64,000 nt of DNA from Mangifera indica. Its lineage: Eukaryota; Streptophyta; Magnoliopsida; Sapindales; Anacardiaceae. Position 1 is the first letter of the stretch, and each line of letters starts with the position of its first letter. The notes under the pieces were generated by a model that had not been told where the DNA came from, made no database searches, and saw nothing but the letters and a program-made list of their open reading frames with translations. The stretch lies in NCBI RefSeq assembly GCF_011075055.1, contig NC_058150.1:12863408-12927407 (forward strand), read 5' to 3'. A program made the position numbers and the translations under genes. Below, in pieces: positions 32,688 to 44,817 of this stretch.

Positions 32688-34460
32688 ATGACCAGAATGG
32701 AGAACCGAGTAGAAGCGCTGGAGAAGGAAGTAACAGAGGTTCATGAGAGGGTGACAAGGATTGGTGATCATCTGGAAAGGTTGGACAAGGAGGTAAGGGA
32801 GAAGGCAAATGACACGCAGATGAGACTGAAAGGGATGGAGAGCGGTATGGAGGTCATTAAAGGGTACCTCCGGGACGTTAAGGAGGTCATGATTGGTAAG
32901 GAAGGAGCCGATAAGGGCAAAGCGCCAATGGACCCAGGGCCCTCTACTACACCAATTGTGGACCAGAGCAACTCGGCGCCAAACGGGAGAAAGCTGACTC
33001 CCAATATGCACCCACCTATTGGGACTACCCCCGTTCGGCCGCCACATGATGAAGGGAATGTTGTGGGAGAAGAAACATTCGAAATCGAACAGAGAGGAGA
33101 CGACGACCAAAGGGGAAGGTGACGTGACATTCAGTTCCGATGCTTGGACCTACCATTGTTTGCTAGTAAACAAGCCTTGTAATGGTTAGAAAAGGTTGAG
33201 CGCTACTTTGACATGAATCGAGTAGCAGAGGGTGATAGGCTAACAGTCGTGGGGGTCTGTATGACATTTCACTGGTTCAGATGGAGAAGGAGGCGCCAAC
33301 CGTTCGTGGGGTGGGGGGACTTTCGAAATGCCACCTTTCAGAGGTTCAGAACAGACAACAAACGAATCGCTTAGGAGGAGTTGTTTGCCATTCATTTGAC
33401 GAAATCGATCCATGAGTACCGATGTCGATTCGAGCTACTGTCCACAGAGGTGGAGGAGCTGTCGGAAGGTACTTTGATGGTGATATTTATGAACGGACTT
33501 TCAGAAGAACTCAAGGCTGAGGTGCGCTTGTTTCGTCCGACCACCTTAGAGGAGACGATGGAGAGAGCACAAGAGATAGAGAGAAAAAACGCGCTAATTG
33601 AAAACAAAGGGGGAGGCCGACCCAAAAGATATTACCTGAGGACCTAGATGGGCCCAACTCGACATCCAGCCCCCCCAAATGCAGGCCAACTAGCATAACC
33701 TAATGGCCCATCCTAGCTTTCATTCTATAGGCCCAACGCTCAACCAAATGCAAACCCAAATATTCAACCCAATCGCCCAACACCCGGCCCAACACCAACT
33801 CCTGCGCCTAGCCCAACCCGTCTCCCCTTAAATCTACGCCCATTTGATCAAGGCAGGTCGGAAAACGTATTTCCATACATGAACATGACCTCGATGACGA
33901 GACCCCCAAACGCATCAATCGCGTCTTCCTCTAACCAACGAAGAGACGACACTTTCCAAAGGTTGTCTGATGAAAAATACCGCTCCAAGATCGAGAAAGG
34001 TTTGTGTTTCATGTGCGATGAGAAGTACACCTCGGGGCATTGGTGTTGGCACCGACAACTACGGATAATGATAGCATGCGAGCCAGACACTGCCATGGAC
34101 GAGGAAGAAGAGATGGAAGAAGACGATACTGAAGCAAAAGAGATGAAAGCCAACCTAAACTCAAACTCGGTGGAAGGAATAGATTCTTACAAGACAATGA
34201 AGTTTATTGGAGCTGTCGGAGAAAGGTGGTGCTTATACTTTTGGATAGCAGGGTGACGCATAATTTCATCTCAGATCGACTGGTAATGGAAATGTAAATC
34301 CCCGTCTAGCCAACTACATTTGCGGTTGTGTTGGGAGACAATAGGAAAGTTAAGGGAGTTGGGAAATGCAGGGGAGTTGAGTTGATTGTGTAGGGGGTGA
34401 GAATAATTCAAGACTTTCTTCTTTTCAGATTGGGTGGGGTAGACGTGATATTGGGAATTG
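32688..34460 (+). pseudogene. Gypsy 2 gag and protease region
   Basis: The ATG at 32688 starts MTRMENRVEALEKEVTEV, a coiled coil homologous to gypsy 1. The first frame stops at 33120-33122. The core gag block is at 33381-33647 (SIHEYRCRFELLSTEVEEL), and a CCHC knuckle at about 34006-34050 reads CFMCDEKYTSGHWC with all four ligands. The protease lies in a shifted frame near 34230-34460. Frames are broken at several points. Confidence 0.8.
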
Positions 34461-34799
34461 AATGGCTGAGTCAGCTTGGCGAAGTGAAGACCCACTGGGG
34501 AAAGCAGACAATGCGGTTTGATTGGGACGGACGGAGAGTGGAATTGAAGGGGGAGGTGTCATTAACTAGATTGAAATCGTCGGTAGAAACGTTGCTGAAA
34601 TTGATGGCGTAGGGGAGTGAACTATACGGATTACCACCGAAGCGAGAAAGAGATCATGTCATTCAGTTGGTGGAGGGGGCCCAACCCCCAAACTTGAGGC
34701 CTTACCGCTACCCACATTTCTAGAAGACTGAAGTGGAAAGAATAGTCAAGGAGATGCTTGTAGCGAGGATAATCCGATCAAGTGTGAGTCCGTATTCAA

Positions 34800-35925
34800 G
34801 TCTGGTGTTACTAGTGAGGAAGAAAGATAAGAGCTGGAGATTTTGCGTCGACTATTGAGGCTTAAATCGTGTAATGGTACCTGACAAGTTTCCAATTCTG
34901 GCGATAGATGAACTCCTCAATAAACTTGCGGGGGTTGAAATTTTCAATAAATTGGATTTACGCTCTGGATATCATCAAATAAGGATCAGAGATACCAATA
35001 TGGAGAAGACAACCTTTCGGACACACGACGAACACTACGGATTTCTCGTTATGCCATTCGGATTGTCAAACGCTCCTGCCACCTTTCAAAGCTTGATGAA
35101 CGATATCTTTCGCCCTTTCTTGAGAAAGTTCGTATTGGTGTTCTTCGACGACTTCTTGATCTACAGCAGGGGGCTCGGTGACCACTTACGACACTTACAA
35201 ATGGTGTTGGAACTGTTAAGAAGCCACTGCTTAGTGGTCAACAAGAATAAGTGCCAGTTCGGCAAAGAGAAGATGGGCTATTTAGGGCACATAGTATCGA
35301 GAAATGAAGTAGAAGCCGACCCGCAAAAGATAAAAGATATGCAGAATTGGCCTATACGCGGGATTTACGTGATTTGAGAGGATTTTTGGGGCTCACAGGT
35401 TATTATCGAAGGTTTGTGCGTGGGTACGGGAAGATTGCGAAACCCTTGACTGATTTGTTGAAAAGAAATGCTTTCAAGTGGAGTAAAGAGGCGTTCGCTG
35501 CATTCGAAGCCCTTAAGGAAGCAATGGTCATTGTCCCCGTTCTCGCACTACCCGACTTCACGGAAATGTTCATTGTAGAAACTGATGCTTCGGGCTCGGG
35601 ACTAGGTGTTGTCCTCATGCAAGCCGGGAGACCTATTGCCTATTTAAGTAAAGCTTTATCACTGTGAAATTGGGAAAAATCAATTTACGAAAAGGAGCTG
35701 ATGGCCATCGTTTTAGCTTTGCAGAAATGGAGACATTATCTGCTCGGACACCATTTCCAGGTGAGAACCGATCAGCGCAACCTCAAGTTTCTAACCGAGC
35801 AAAAAGCCGTAAGCCACAAGCAACAAAAATGGCTGGTGAAGATGTTGGGATTCGATTTTGACATTGTGTACAGACTCGGGTGTGAGAACAAGGTTGCCGA
35901 CGCCTTGTCCAGAAAGCCACTATAA
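34800..35925 (+). pseudogene. Gypsy 2 reverse transcriptase and RNase H
   Basis: RT: DKFPILAIDELLNKLAGVEI, SGYHQIRI, MPFGLSNAPATFQ and the catalytic VFFDDFLIYS near 35145. A frame break at about 35345-35376 precedes the RNase H, which has [17 protein letters not shown] and ends with [11 protein letters not shown] at 35925. A stop also occurs at 35665-35667. Confidence 0.88.
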
Positions 35926-35934
35926 GAAGGGGAA

Positions 35935-37390
35935 TTGAAAGCCATTACCGTAGCTACTCCAGCTAACGCAGAGGAGATACAGGAAGAAGTAATGAAAGAT
36001 GAGAAATTGAGGGGAATCATACAAGATTTGACAAGAGAGACAACCGCACATGTTGGCTATGAGTTGAGGAGAGGAAATTTGATGTACAGAAAATGCATGG
36101 TGCTGCCTAAAAATTCCAGGTTGGTTCAACTGTTCATGAATGAATTTCACTCTACACCCTTCAACGACCATTCTGGTTTCTTTCGCACTTACAAAAAAAT
36201 CTCAGCAATTTTTTTTTGGGAGGGGATGAAGGGGGATGTTAAGAGGTTTGTGGCAGAGTGTGAAGTATGTCAGCAGGCCAAATACGAAGCGACGTCTCTA
36301 GCGGGGCTCCTACAACCTCTCCTTGTTCCTTTAAAAATCTGGGAAGATTTGTCAATGGATTTTATTGTGGGGTTGTCGAAAGCTAAGGGGTATGATATGA
36401 TCTTGGTAGTGGTGGATCGTTTGACTAAATATGGGCATTTCCTCATTGTTCGCCATCCCTACACGGCTAAAGACATTGCTGAAATTTTTATTAGAGAAGT
36501 CGTGAGACTTCATGGCTTTCCGCGGACCATTATTTCGGATAAAGACCGCGTCTTCATGAGTATATTTTGGTTGGAGCTTTTTTGGGCATTCGGAACAGCT
36601 CTCAAATTCAACTCGACCTACCACCCTTAGACTAACGGGTAAACGGAGGTCGTGAATCGAAGTTTGGAAACGTATCTCATGAGTTTTTGCTTTGAACAGC
36701 AGCGTACCTGGCCTAGCTGGCTACCTTGGGCGGAATATTGGTTTAACACTACATTTAATTCGTCAGCGGGGATGACGTCGTTTAAGGCAATGTATGGGCG
36801 CGATCTGTCGCCACTCTTGAAGTTTGTCGAAGAACCCTCCAAAGTCGAGGAAGTCGATGCCATGATACAGCAGCGAAATGAAATTTTGGATAGGCTGAAA
36901 TCCAATCTTCATAGGGCCCAACAGAGAATGAAAATGTTAATTGATCGAAACAGGCGTGAGGTGAAGTTGGCAGTGGGCGATCAGGCGTATTTAAAGCTGC
37001 AACCCTATTGACTTCGGTCTTTAGCATCGCAGCCTAACGAGAAGCTGAGTTCGTGCTATTACAGACCTTTTGAGGTATAGGAGAAAATTGGACAGGTTGT
37101 ATACAGATTCAAGCTTCCAGAGACAACTAGAATTCATCCAGTCTTCCACATTTCTCAACTGAAGAAAAGAATATGCCCTTTAATAACCAGTATACCCCTT
37201 CCGAATTACTTGAATGAGGCAGCTGAACTGGAAGCATAGCCTGAAGAGGTCTTGAATTTTCGTTATTCGCAGCAGGGAGATCTGGAGTTGCTTATTAAAT
37301 GGGACGGTTTACATGATCACAAGAGTTCCTAGGAACTATATAAAAATTTAATTAATGTTTTTCCTCATTTGCACCTTGAGGACAAGGTGC
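35935..37390 (+). pseudogene. Gypsy 2 integrase with chromodomain-like tail
   Basis: The zinc-binding part ends CEVCQQAKYEA; the core has SMDFIVGLSK and IISDKDRVFMS. A stop at 36628-36630 falls just before the catalytic Glu region (TEVVNRSLETYL), with another shortly after it. The C-terminal part includes REVKLAVGDQAYLKLQPY, IHPVFHISQLKKR and a chromodomain-like EEVLNFRYSQQGDLELLIKW near 37240-37310. Further stops lie near 37010, 37080, 37240 and 37330. Confidence 0.85.
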
Positions 37391-37398
37391 CTCTCGAT

Positions 37399-37409
37399 GG
37401 GAGGGGCAA
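37399..37409 (+). other. Polypurine tract of gypsy 2
   Basis: gggaggggcaa immediately precedes the 3' LTR, the usual site for plus-strand priming. Confidence 0.8.
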
Positions 37410-38192
37410 TGTTAAGGCCCGAGTATATGTGAAGAAAAAGAAAGAATGAGGGAAGGCAAGAAGAAAGGAATGTGTAGAAGAGGACACTGCAAAGCAAATC
37501 ATGATGGCAAAGGGCTGTAATTTTAATGCAGATGGCAGCATTCCAAAAGCAGATATGGTAGCAGACAAGCAGCAAAAGTTTTGGGACCTGCTAGAAAAGA
37601 AAGAAATTATGAAGATACTGGAAGCTGAGTTGGCGTGCAGGGATTGGAAAAGCAGTTGTGAGGAAGTTAGAAATAAGAGCCTGGAGAAGGAAATGGGGGA
37701 GGATCTTGAAAAAGAAGGGATAGAAAGGAAATGGAGGAGAGCTCCAGCCTCTCGAAAGCTGGATGTCACTGATTTGTGTTGAATCCTTTGAGTCATTGTA
37801 TTCAGTATGGGATCAGGGTTTTTGCTTGTTGCCGAGTGAGCTTTAGTTGTGTTGTGGTTGCATTTCTCTTGTTGCTAGTTACCGTTTGAGAGTTTCATTT
37901 TATCTTGTTTTGGTGAGGAGATTATTAGGCCGAATTCATAGAGAGTGCTTTGTGAGTTTGTAACCCCAGACCAGGGGAAGAGAACACTGATTGCTTCTGT
38001 TTCTTAATGAATTTGTTATAATCGGAATATCAGTTTGCATTATGTTTCCTTTTACATTCATTTACTGTTACATTGGAAGCAAACATACAACAATCCACAA
38101 GTAAGTCCCCCTTCTCTGGATATCTGGGAATGCTCATTTCACTAAGGCTGAAGTCGGCCAACGCTGCCCACGAAACCTCCAGGTTCCTATCA
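37410..38192 (+). repeat. 3' LTR of gypsy 2
   Basis: Same length as the 5' LTR, starting tgttaaggcccgagtatatg and ending ggttcctatca. A G-to-T change makes a TGA at 37447-37449 in the frame that is open in the 5' LTR. Confidence 0.95.
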
Positions 38193-38452
38193 AATTCTTA
38201 GCAATATCATTTAGCATTTTTAGAAAATTACTCTGGAAAATTTAAAGTAAAGCCACCTAAAATGTTTTTGCAAGCTTCCTGTCCTTGAAATAATGCAATT
38301 CTTAGATTCAATAGGATTTAGTTTTTCAATGTTTTCCCATATGTCACATCTTTATTTTTGAATGCGCTCTGTAAATTCGGTTATGTGCTCTTCCTTTTGA
38401 TAGATGCATAATATAGTTGTGTGGATACACACTGAACTTTATGACCTATGCG

Positions 38453-39618
38453 TAGACTTGGCCATAGGCCGATTTGGCCACTGAACCAGACCGAAACCAG
38501 CCCAACTGAAATCGGAACCGGAACCGGTAAACCCAGAACCAGACTAAACCGAAACCGAAATTAGATTTTGACAGTTCGGTTCCGGTTTACCTAAATTGGA
38601 ACCGTGAAACCGCTGGTTCACACCGGTTTATGAACGGATATATAAACCGGCAGTTTATTGTGCTAAACCGAAAATTTTTGAATTTTTTTAAAATTTATTT
38701 AAATAGCCAACGGTTCCCTGCACTAGGAACCGTTGGCTTGCAGTAGAAGAAACTTGCAATTTCGCTGAAAATTGCAGGGAGGTCCCCTGCAAATTTTTCA
38801 TAGAAATTGCAGGGGAGTAAAGGTCCCTTGCAATTTTTTAAATTACAATTTACCCCTCTATTTTTTAATTTTTTCAAAAAAAATTTTTTCTATATATATA
38901 CCAATTCAAATTTCATTCTCTCAAATTTCAATCTCTCTACTATTCTCACTCTTAATTCTTCAAACTCTCATTCTCATTCTCATTCTTTCAACTCTTAATA
39001 CTCTCTGAATCTTTTAATACAATCAAATTCTCTTAAATTTAATTAAATTCATTCTTAATTTTTTATTAATTCTAATTTCTACTTTTATTATACAATTCAT
39101 AATTAATTATAGAATTTATTTCTATAATTAATTTTATTTATTATTTTTGTATTATCTTTCCTACTTAATTATATAATTTATTTATATAATTAATTTTATT
39201 TACTTTTTATTATCTTTTATAATTAATCAAATAATTTATTTATATAATTAATTTTATTTATTATCAAAAAATGACAAGTAGTGAAAATTTTTTCGGTAAT
39301 AGGAGATTTGGTCAAAATTCACATATATCAAATGTGAATGAAAATCAACTTATAGACCCCAAGAAGATACGTAGGAAGCTTAATTGAAAAATTAAGTCCA
39401 AGTCTTTCTTTTAATTTTCAATTATTGTAATTAATAATTTAAAAATTAAATCAAAATCATGAATTAGAATTGACAATTCAATATCGGTTTCGAACCGGGG
39501 CCATGAACCGGAACCCTCGGTTCAGAACCGTGGATGAACCGTCCTATTACGATTTCGGTTCAGGGTCCTTATATTTTCGAACCATGAACCGACGGTTCAC
39601 GAACCGTGGCCAGGTCTA
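38453..39618. mobile_element. hAT-type deletion derivative
   Basis: The ends tagacttggcca and (in reverse complement) tagacctggccacgg form short terminal inverted repeats, with subterminal 'ggttc/gaacc' words (ggaaccggaaccgg, cggttcacgaacc) throughout both arms. At 39271 an ATG starts MTSSENFFGNRRFGQNSH and stops after PKKIRRKLN, which looks like the N-terminus of a hAT transposase before its BED finger. The rest of the gene is missing. I see no convincing 8-bp duplication. Confidence 0.6.
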
Positions 39619-39621
39619 GGC

Positions 39622-39771
39622 ATGAATAACAATGTAGATGGATATTCTGTATTCGACTTTGACTCTTCAACCCTCTACTATTTCTGTTTGATGCTGAGAT
39701 CTGTCAATAAAGGCAACATGGACTCTGATTGCATCGAAGACGACGTCGAAGCAGACTTCAATCCTGTCAAG
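39622..39771 (+). pseudogene. Unrecognised exon, copy 2
   Basis: MNNNVDGYSVFDFDSSTLYY, then DSDCIEDDVEADFNPVK, followed by a donor (aag|gtatcc). It aligns with 31290-31477, lacking about 55 bp of that copy, and the intron start (cctgtttttcaatttgttg) is also conserved. No downstream exon was found. Function unknown. Confidence 0.45.
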
Positions 39772-39829
39772 GTATCCTGTTTTTCAATTTGTTGTTTTAC
39801 AATTAGTTTTGTTGCAACCTAAATAGCAC

Positions 39830-40220
39830 GGAAATGGAAATGTGGAAATGGCAAATCGTCAAAATAAAAATGTTGAAACGTTTTTATTAAAAAAATATGA
39901 GAAATGAAAACGTGAGAAATCGTGTAAATATAAAAAATATAAATATTTTATTATAAATACAAAAATTTTATTAAAAAATATAACTTTTAAAAATATACAA
40001 ATATTTTTATATAATATAAGAACAATTTACTTTTATTTAGTGTGCAAACTTTTTATCTTTTAAATCATTTAAAAGTGTGTTAAAGGAATGTTTAATGAAA
40101 CTAAGCTTTTACTGTTGTAAGTCTGTAACTATGAACTAGTTGGATTTATATAAACTAAACTCTCTATGTAAAATATACACCAATTCGAATCGAATTAGCT
40201 TGGTTTTGAGTCCACCCCTA
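39830..40220. other. AT-rich gap
   Basis: 39830-39920 is rich in 'ggaaatg/gaaacg' words, probably a small transposon remnant. No gene. Confidence 0.35.
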
Positions 40221-40318
40221 GTGGTGGAGGAGTTGATCAAGTCAGAGCCTTCATCTGTAAACATGGTTGATACTAAAGGCAATTCACCATTGCATTTGTT
40301 GGAGGAGTTATTGGCTTC
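40221..40318 (+). pseudogene. Ankyrin-repeat scrap of the ITN1/PGG family
   Basis: One frame reads VVEELIKSEPSSVNMVDTKG, then NSPLHLLEELLASH, which fits a middle ankyrin repeat of the plant ITN1-like (PGG-domain) family, usually ...DTKGNTALHIA. It is a single repeat with no neighbouring repeats, so a fragment. Confidence 0.55.
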
Positions 40319-40893
40319 CCATGCATCTTTGTATTGATATTTTTTTGCCACCCTTGAATGAATTGTATGGAAACAGAAATTCAGGGAATTTTTTTCTAAG
40401 ATCAAAGATCTTATTTATTTCTGAAATGATTGAGTTTTTTTGGTTTAGCATAGAAAGATAAAGAAAAATTTTGTCGGCTTCGCAAGAGCAATTGCGCGTT
40501 TCTTGCAAGGTAAATCTACAACTTTGTAAAATTTTATAGCCTACGATGACTGTAGAAATAAAAATTACACTTTATAAGGCAAACTCGAATAATTGTTTTG
40601 TTTTGTTTGAAATTTTATTAATTTTTCAGATTGATTTAAGAAATTTTTCAAATTGAACTGCATAGGTCAAAAAACCTATTTTCCCCCAAAATTTAACAAA
40701 ATTTTACTTGTTAATTTTAAAAAATTTAAATATTCATATATTATTCAATTCAATTAGTGTGTTTTATTAATTTAAAGATAATACTATGTATACATATTTT
40801 TTATACATAAATACATCTACATATAAATATATTATCGTGCGATTAAATATTATTTTATCATTAATTTAAAATTATTCAATTACATAATGATAC

Positions 40894-40947
<54 letters not shown>

Positions 40948-41059
40948 AACACATACATACAATTTTATTATCAATTTAATTGGATATTACTAATTCAACA
41001 TTTTAGTGTAATAAAAAAAATATTTTCATAAATTAATATAATTTAAATTAACAATTTAT
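40319..41059. other. AT-rich gap with small repeats
   Basis: No gene. 40770-40990 is a palindromic small element around tttaaaattattcaatt, with a (TA)n run at about 40898-40940. Confidence 0.4.
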
Positions 41060-41386
41060 ATGAACACCAACACAAATGTCTCTAAAATCTTCCCTGGTTG
41101 TGATATGGATATGAATTTAGATTTAGATGTCCACTCTTTGGTTCCTCAAGTTGAAAACGTCGTAGTTTGGGTTTGGGTTATTTCCGATAACGATTCTTCC
41201 TCTTTCACCTCCGAAAAGTCTCGACCTCCTGTCTCCAATCTTGTCCATTTGGTTTTTGGTGGGATCATCAAACCTCTGCAAGCCCTTGGCCAAATTTTCA
41301 GCCCCAAAAGAACTCCCCAATTTCATCATAACAATTTTCTCGACAACAACATCACCAACACAAACACCGCCACCCTCCTCCTTTAG
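41060..41386 (+). other. Unrecognised 108-codon open frame
   Basis: Begins MNTNTNVSKIFPGCDMDMNL, contains VENVVVWVWVISDNDSSSFT and FGGIIKPLQALGQIFSPKRT, and ends in Asn/Thr-rich sequence. Its composition is more gene-like than the surrounding AT-rich DNA. I know of no family. It may be a fragment of a broken gene, possibly with the stretch to about 41520. Confidence 0.3.
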
Positions 41387-41523
41387 TTCTGAGTCTACCT
41401 TATCAGTTTGAAACCACACCAACCACCACGATGATGATGGAGATATCGTTCAAGCCGAAATCACACACCACTCTCCCACTCAAGTTTTGAAGAATTTTAA
41501 TGAGATTCGTTATCTCTGAATCG

Positions 41524-43560
41524 AGTTATCTAGCGGAGAACTCGGGGTCGAAGATGGTGTGTTATTGAAATGGAGAGCTTGATAGCCGATTTCGGAAAAT
41601 CTCACCATGAGAATGAAGTACAAGTAATTTTGACAATTAGTCCTTGATTACTGTGCTGCATATGCTAGACAGTACTAATATGACGACAGGTGCTTTGTTT
41701 TTGGCTATTCATAAAGGTTGCATTCACATGGTTAGAATGATGGTAGTAAGTTTAGATTCTACTTTTGATCATATTCTATCATACAGCATTTTAGAACATG
41801 AGAACGGAGAACATGAGATGATTAAACTTCAACCCAGAGGACAATAAACAAAAGTGAAAACTTATTTTTATCTAACTCCAAAGCTTAAAGATTATATAGA
41901 CCTTAATAATTAAATGCTCCAAAGATTATATATTATATTGTTTTATTTCATGAAGTGAATCGGACTTTGGATAACCATTGATCGAATTATAAGTTGGACA
42001 TACTTATTGAACCAATTACACACTTTGTAATAAAAAATATATAATATTTTAAGTAATTGATTAATCAACTAGTCAGGTTATACAGCATACATATATACAT
42101 CAATGTTCCAATTGGTAGAATAACAGCAGGTCCTATTACACAAAATATTTGATTTCACTCTTCCATAATATATGATTTGATTCTCGTATATTTTTTTTTT
42201 CTTTCTATAATCAATTGTTATCCGTTTATTCCATTTTCATAAAATTAGTATTATTTTTTAATTATATTGTAATAGTATAAATTGTACAAATTTTTCATTA
42301 GTAATATACAATCCATTTCACATTTTTTTTTGGTATTATAGCAAAAAAAATCATCATACACTTTTCATTTTTTAAATTGATTTTTTCCCTTGTTTTAGGA
42401 TTTTGTCTTTTTCCTCATCAGCTACCTCCCATAACTTTAAAACTTTTACAATTTCAACCATCTCTCCAACTATTTGCATAATCATCTCTATCGAACTTCT
42501 TCCTTCTTCTCCAACTGACTTTGAGGATAATAATTTTATACTTAAATGAGGTTACCAGAGACAAACTAGTCTCAAGTCGAAAATTTGGTTAAGACTAAGT
42601 TGACATTATGCTAGCTTATCTCTGGCAACCTCTCCCCCTTCTGATGCAGTCTAGATGAGGTATTCCTTTTCCCATCATTATGCATTGACTTATCTCATTT
42701 TGTCATTGTGAAATGTTCCTACTGCTTTGACAAATATCACATTAAGATTGAGCCACTCTTATTGTGATTTTTTCATTAACAACACAACAAACTCTTTCTA
42801 TATCGTATATAGTTTATTCCAGTCATCCTCTCAAAAGAACAACCCTTTGTTTTACAGCAATTTCTTCATTAAAATAGACACGACTATAGACATTCAATGG
42901 TGCTCTAGCTTATTTGAAGACAACTTCAGCTATAATGCCACCCAACAATCTATCCCTTGTCTTTCATTGTCAATAGCCACTATTCCTAGCACTACATCCC
43001 TTGGAAATTTAAAAAAGTTTAGTGGTGCTTTTAAAATTTTAATTTTTTTTCAATAGTTTCAAAAATAACAATTACATCTCCAAAGAAATGAACAAAACAC
43101 AATATTTTATAATTGGTTATAGTTATGATAATGGCTAAGGGTGTAAGTGTAAATTTTTAAATTAATAAGGATATATTGATAATTTAACGTGTATATTAAG
43201 TGTGTTAATGATTATTATGTAATTTCAATAAAATGACATAACAATCATTTATAAGAAAATCAAATAGATTCACTAATATATGAATGACACATGTGAATTT
43301 GGCCTTTGAGACTTAAAAGGTAGTAATTTATCATTTTATCAAACCTTGAGTGGAATACAGTCATATGATCTTAGTTTGATTAATTTTTATTCTTTTCATA
43401 CAAATTTAAGTATTAATTCAATTTTTAATTTGCTTCAGATTTCGGTTATACAAAATCCAACCACCACCGCTCCACTCATAATTTTTTGACTCCAACCACC
43501 ATTTAAAAGATGAAGAAAGAAAGACCAAGGAAGCAACCACTCATTGATTCTATTTACTAT
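41524..43560. other. Intergenic, no gene supported
   Basis: 41644-41847 is open for 67 codons with a faint ankyrin look (GALFLAIHKGCIHMVRMMV) but is too short to call. 42727-43056 is open for 109 codons without a family. The rest is AT-rich. Confidence 0.35.
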
Positions 43561-43564
43561 TAGT

Positions 43565-43700
43565 AATATCATACGTATCTATTATATATATATAAATTAA
43601 TATATTATTATGTGATTGAATGTTATTTTATTCTTAATTTAAAATCATCTAATCACATAATGATACATATATATACAAAATAAATACATATAATTTTATT
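43565..43700. repeat. Palindromic small element (clearest copy)
   Basis: 'tattatgtgattgaatgtta' opposes 'aatcacataatgatacat' around ttcttaatttaaaatcat, and the outer arms (atacgtatctattatatata and atatacaaaataaatacata) mirror each other. At least nine relatives lie in this window, near 10105, 21300, 22780, 22940, 23110, 30575, 40770, 48540 and 57425. Confidence 0.65.
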
Positions 43701-43914
43701 AATTTCCTATTTAGACATGCAAGGGTGGCTCTCTTTATTATCTTATCCAAAAGCTTCATACTGTAATTAATTAGGTTCATTTGTCAGGAAATAGATGGAA
43801 GCAATATCCATTGGATCTGATCCTCGTTTTTATTTTCAAGCAAGTATTTGTTTTCTTTTCTAATTCATACAAAATTATGTATCTGTGTGATGTGTGTGTA
43901 ATTTATGTGCGTAG

Positions 43915-44817
43915 ATGGGAAAGATGAAAATCAGTGAGGGAATCAAGTGTTTGCAAGATTTATCGCAATGGTATAAGTACAACTTGGGCCCTGAAAATGG
44001 TGGAATCCTTCATGAAACCATGGCCTTCCTTCAATCTCTTCAACGACAAAAGTTGGTAAATGTTAAAAAGTCCTTCATTGTTGAGAACTAGAATTTTTAT
44101 CTGAACTAACGTAACTTCTTCCATTAAATATGTGAAGGAAATTGAATCCAGAGCACAACAGAAAGGAGCACCTGGATTTCAATGTCTATGGAACACATCT
44201 ACAACATGGACAAGTTTCTTCACCTTACTCTTCATTCATGTTCTCTCTCTTAATTATATATATAATAATAATGTTTTAGATAAATGTTTTCATATAAATA
44301 TTTCTATAATTAATTATTTTATATATTGCCTCAATTCAAGATAAATAAATATACTCGGCAATTTGCTAGCTAGGAAACCATAGAAATTGACTTGATCACG
44401 TTAAAGAGACATTATTTGTTTGAATTTGCATTTTGTTGTTTATTAGGTGTAGATATGTTTGTATGTTAACAGAAAATCACTCAAATAAGAGAACAAAATG
44501 TCAACTTTGAATCTACTATAAATTAAGAGATTGGTATAGTGATGAATAAAAAGCGAAAAACATGGTTAGATATTTGGAAGAACTTCAAAAAGTATGAAAA
44601 CAAATATCTAAATAGAGTAGTAGATAAAGCAAAAGAGATGAGTACAGTTGATCAAAAACTGAATAATTCTAATTTGGTGCCAAAGATTATTAAGTATGAG
44701 TTGAATGACATAAAGGATGATATACTTGAAGTTTATAAAGAAGAGAAAAATAAGTTGTACAGATATTTAGATGAACTTTCAAGTCAATTTAATGTACCAA
44801 TTGTAGGCCCGTTATAG
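43915..44817 (+). pseudogene. hAT/BED-type gene relic without its zinc finger
   Basis: Exon 1 (43915-44055, 47 codons) starts MGKMKISEGIKCLQDLSQWY. Exon 2 begins at 44138 (EIESRAQQKGAP) but has a small deletion relative to its relative at 63257. Exon 3 starts at 44473, carries a TAA shortly after its start, and then reads MNKKRKTWLDIWKNFKKYEN before jumping to VDKAKEMSTVDQKLNNSNLV. Compared with 63557-64000, about 35 codons that hold the BED finger's Cys and His ligands are missing. The frame ends at 44815-44817. The transposase core is absent, so this is a relic. Confidence 0.7.

Larger units (their letters stand above)
31891..38192 (+). mobile_element. Ty3/gypsy LTR retrotransposon 2, full length, degenerate
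   Basis: Two LTRs of 783 bp each (31891-32673 and 37410-38192) bound a 4.7-kb interior with a primer site, gag, protease, RT, RNase H, integrase and a chromodomain-like tail. The flanks aatta and aattc suggest a 5-bp target duplication with one mismatch. The LTRs differ at dozens of positions by eye, so the insertion is not recent. Frameshifts and stops interrupt gag, protease, the RT/RNase H joint and integrase. The tail points to a chromovirus-type lineage; the clade is not decided. Confidence 0.93.

Noticed and set aside
41644..41847. Possible ankyrin fragment (GALFLAIHKGCIHMVRMMV)
   Set aside because: Only one weak half-repeat is visible. It may relate to the scrap at 40221 but the evidence is too thin.
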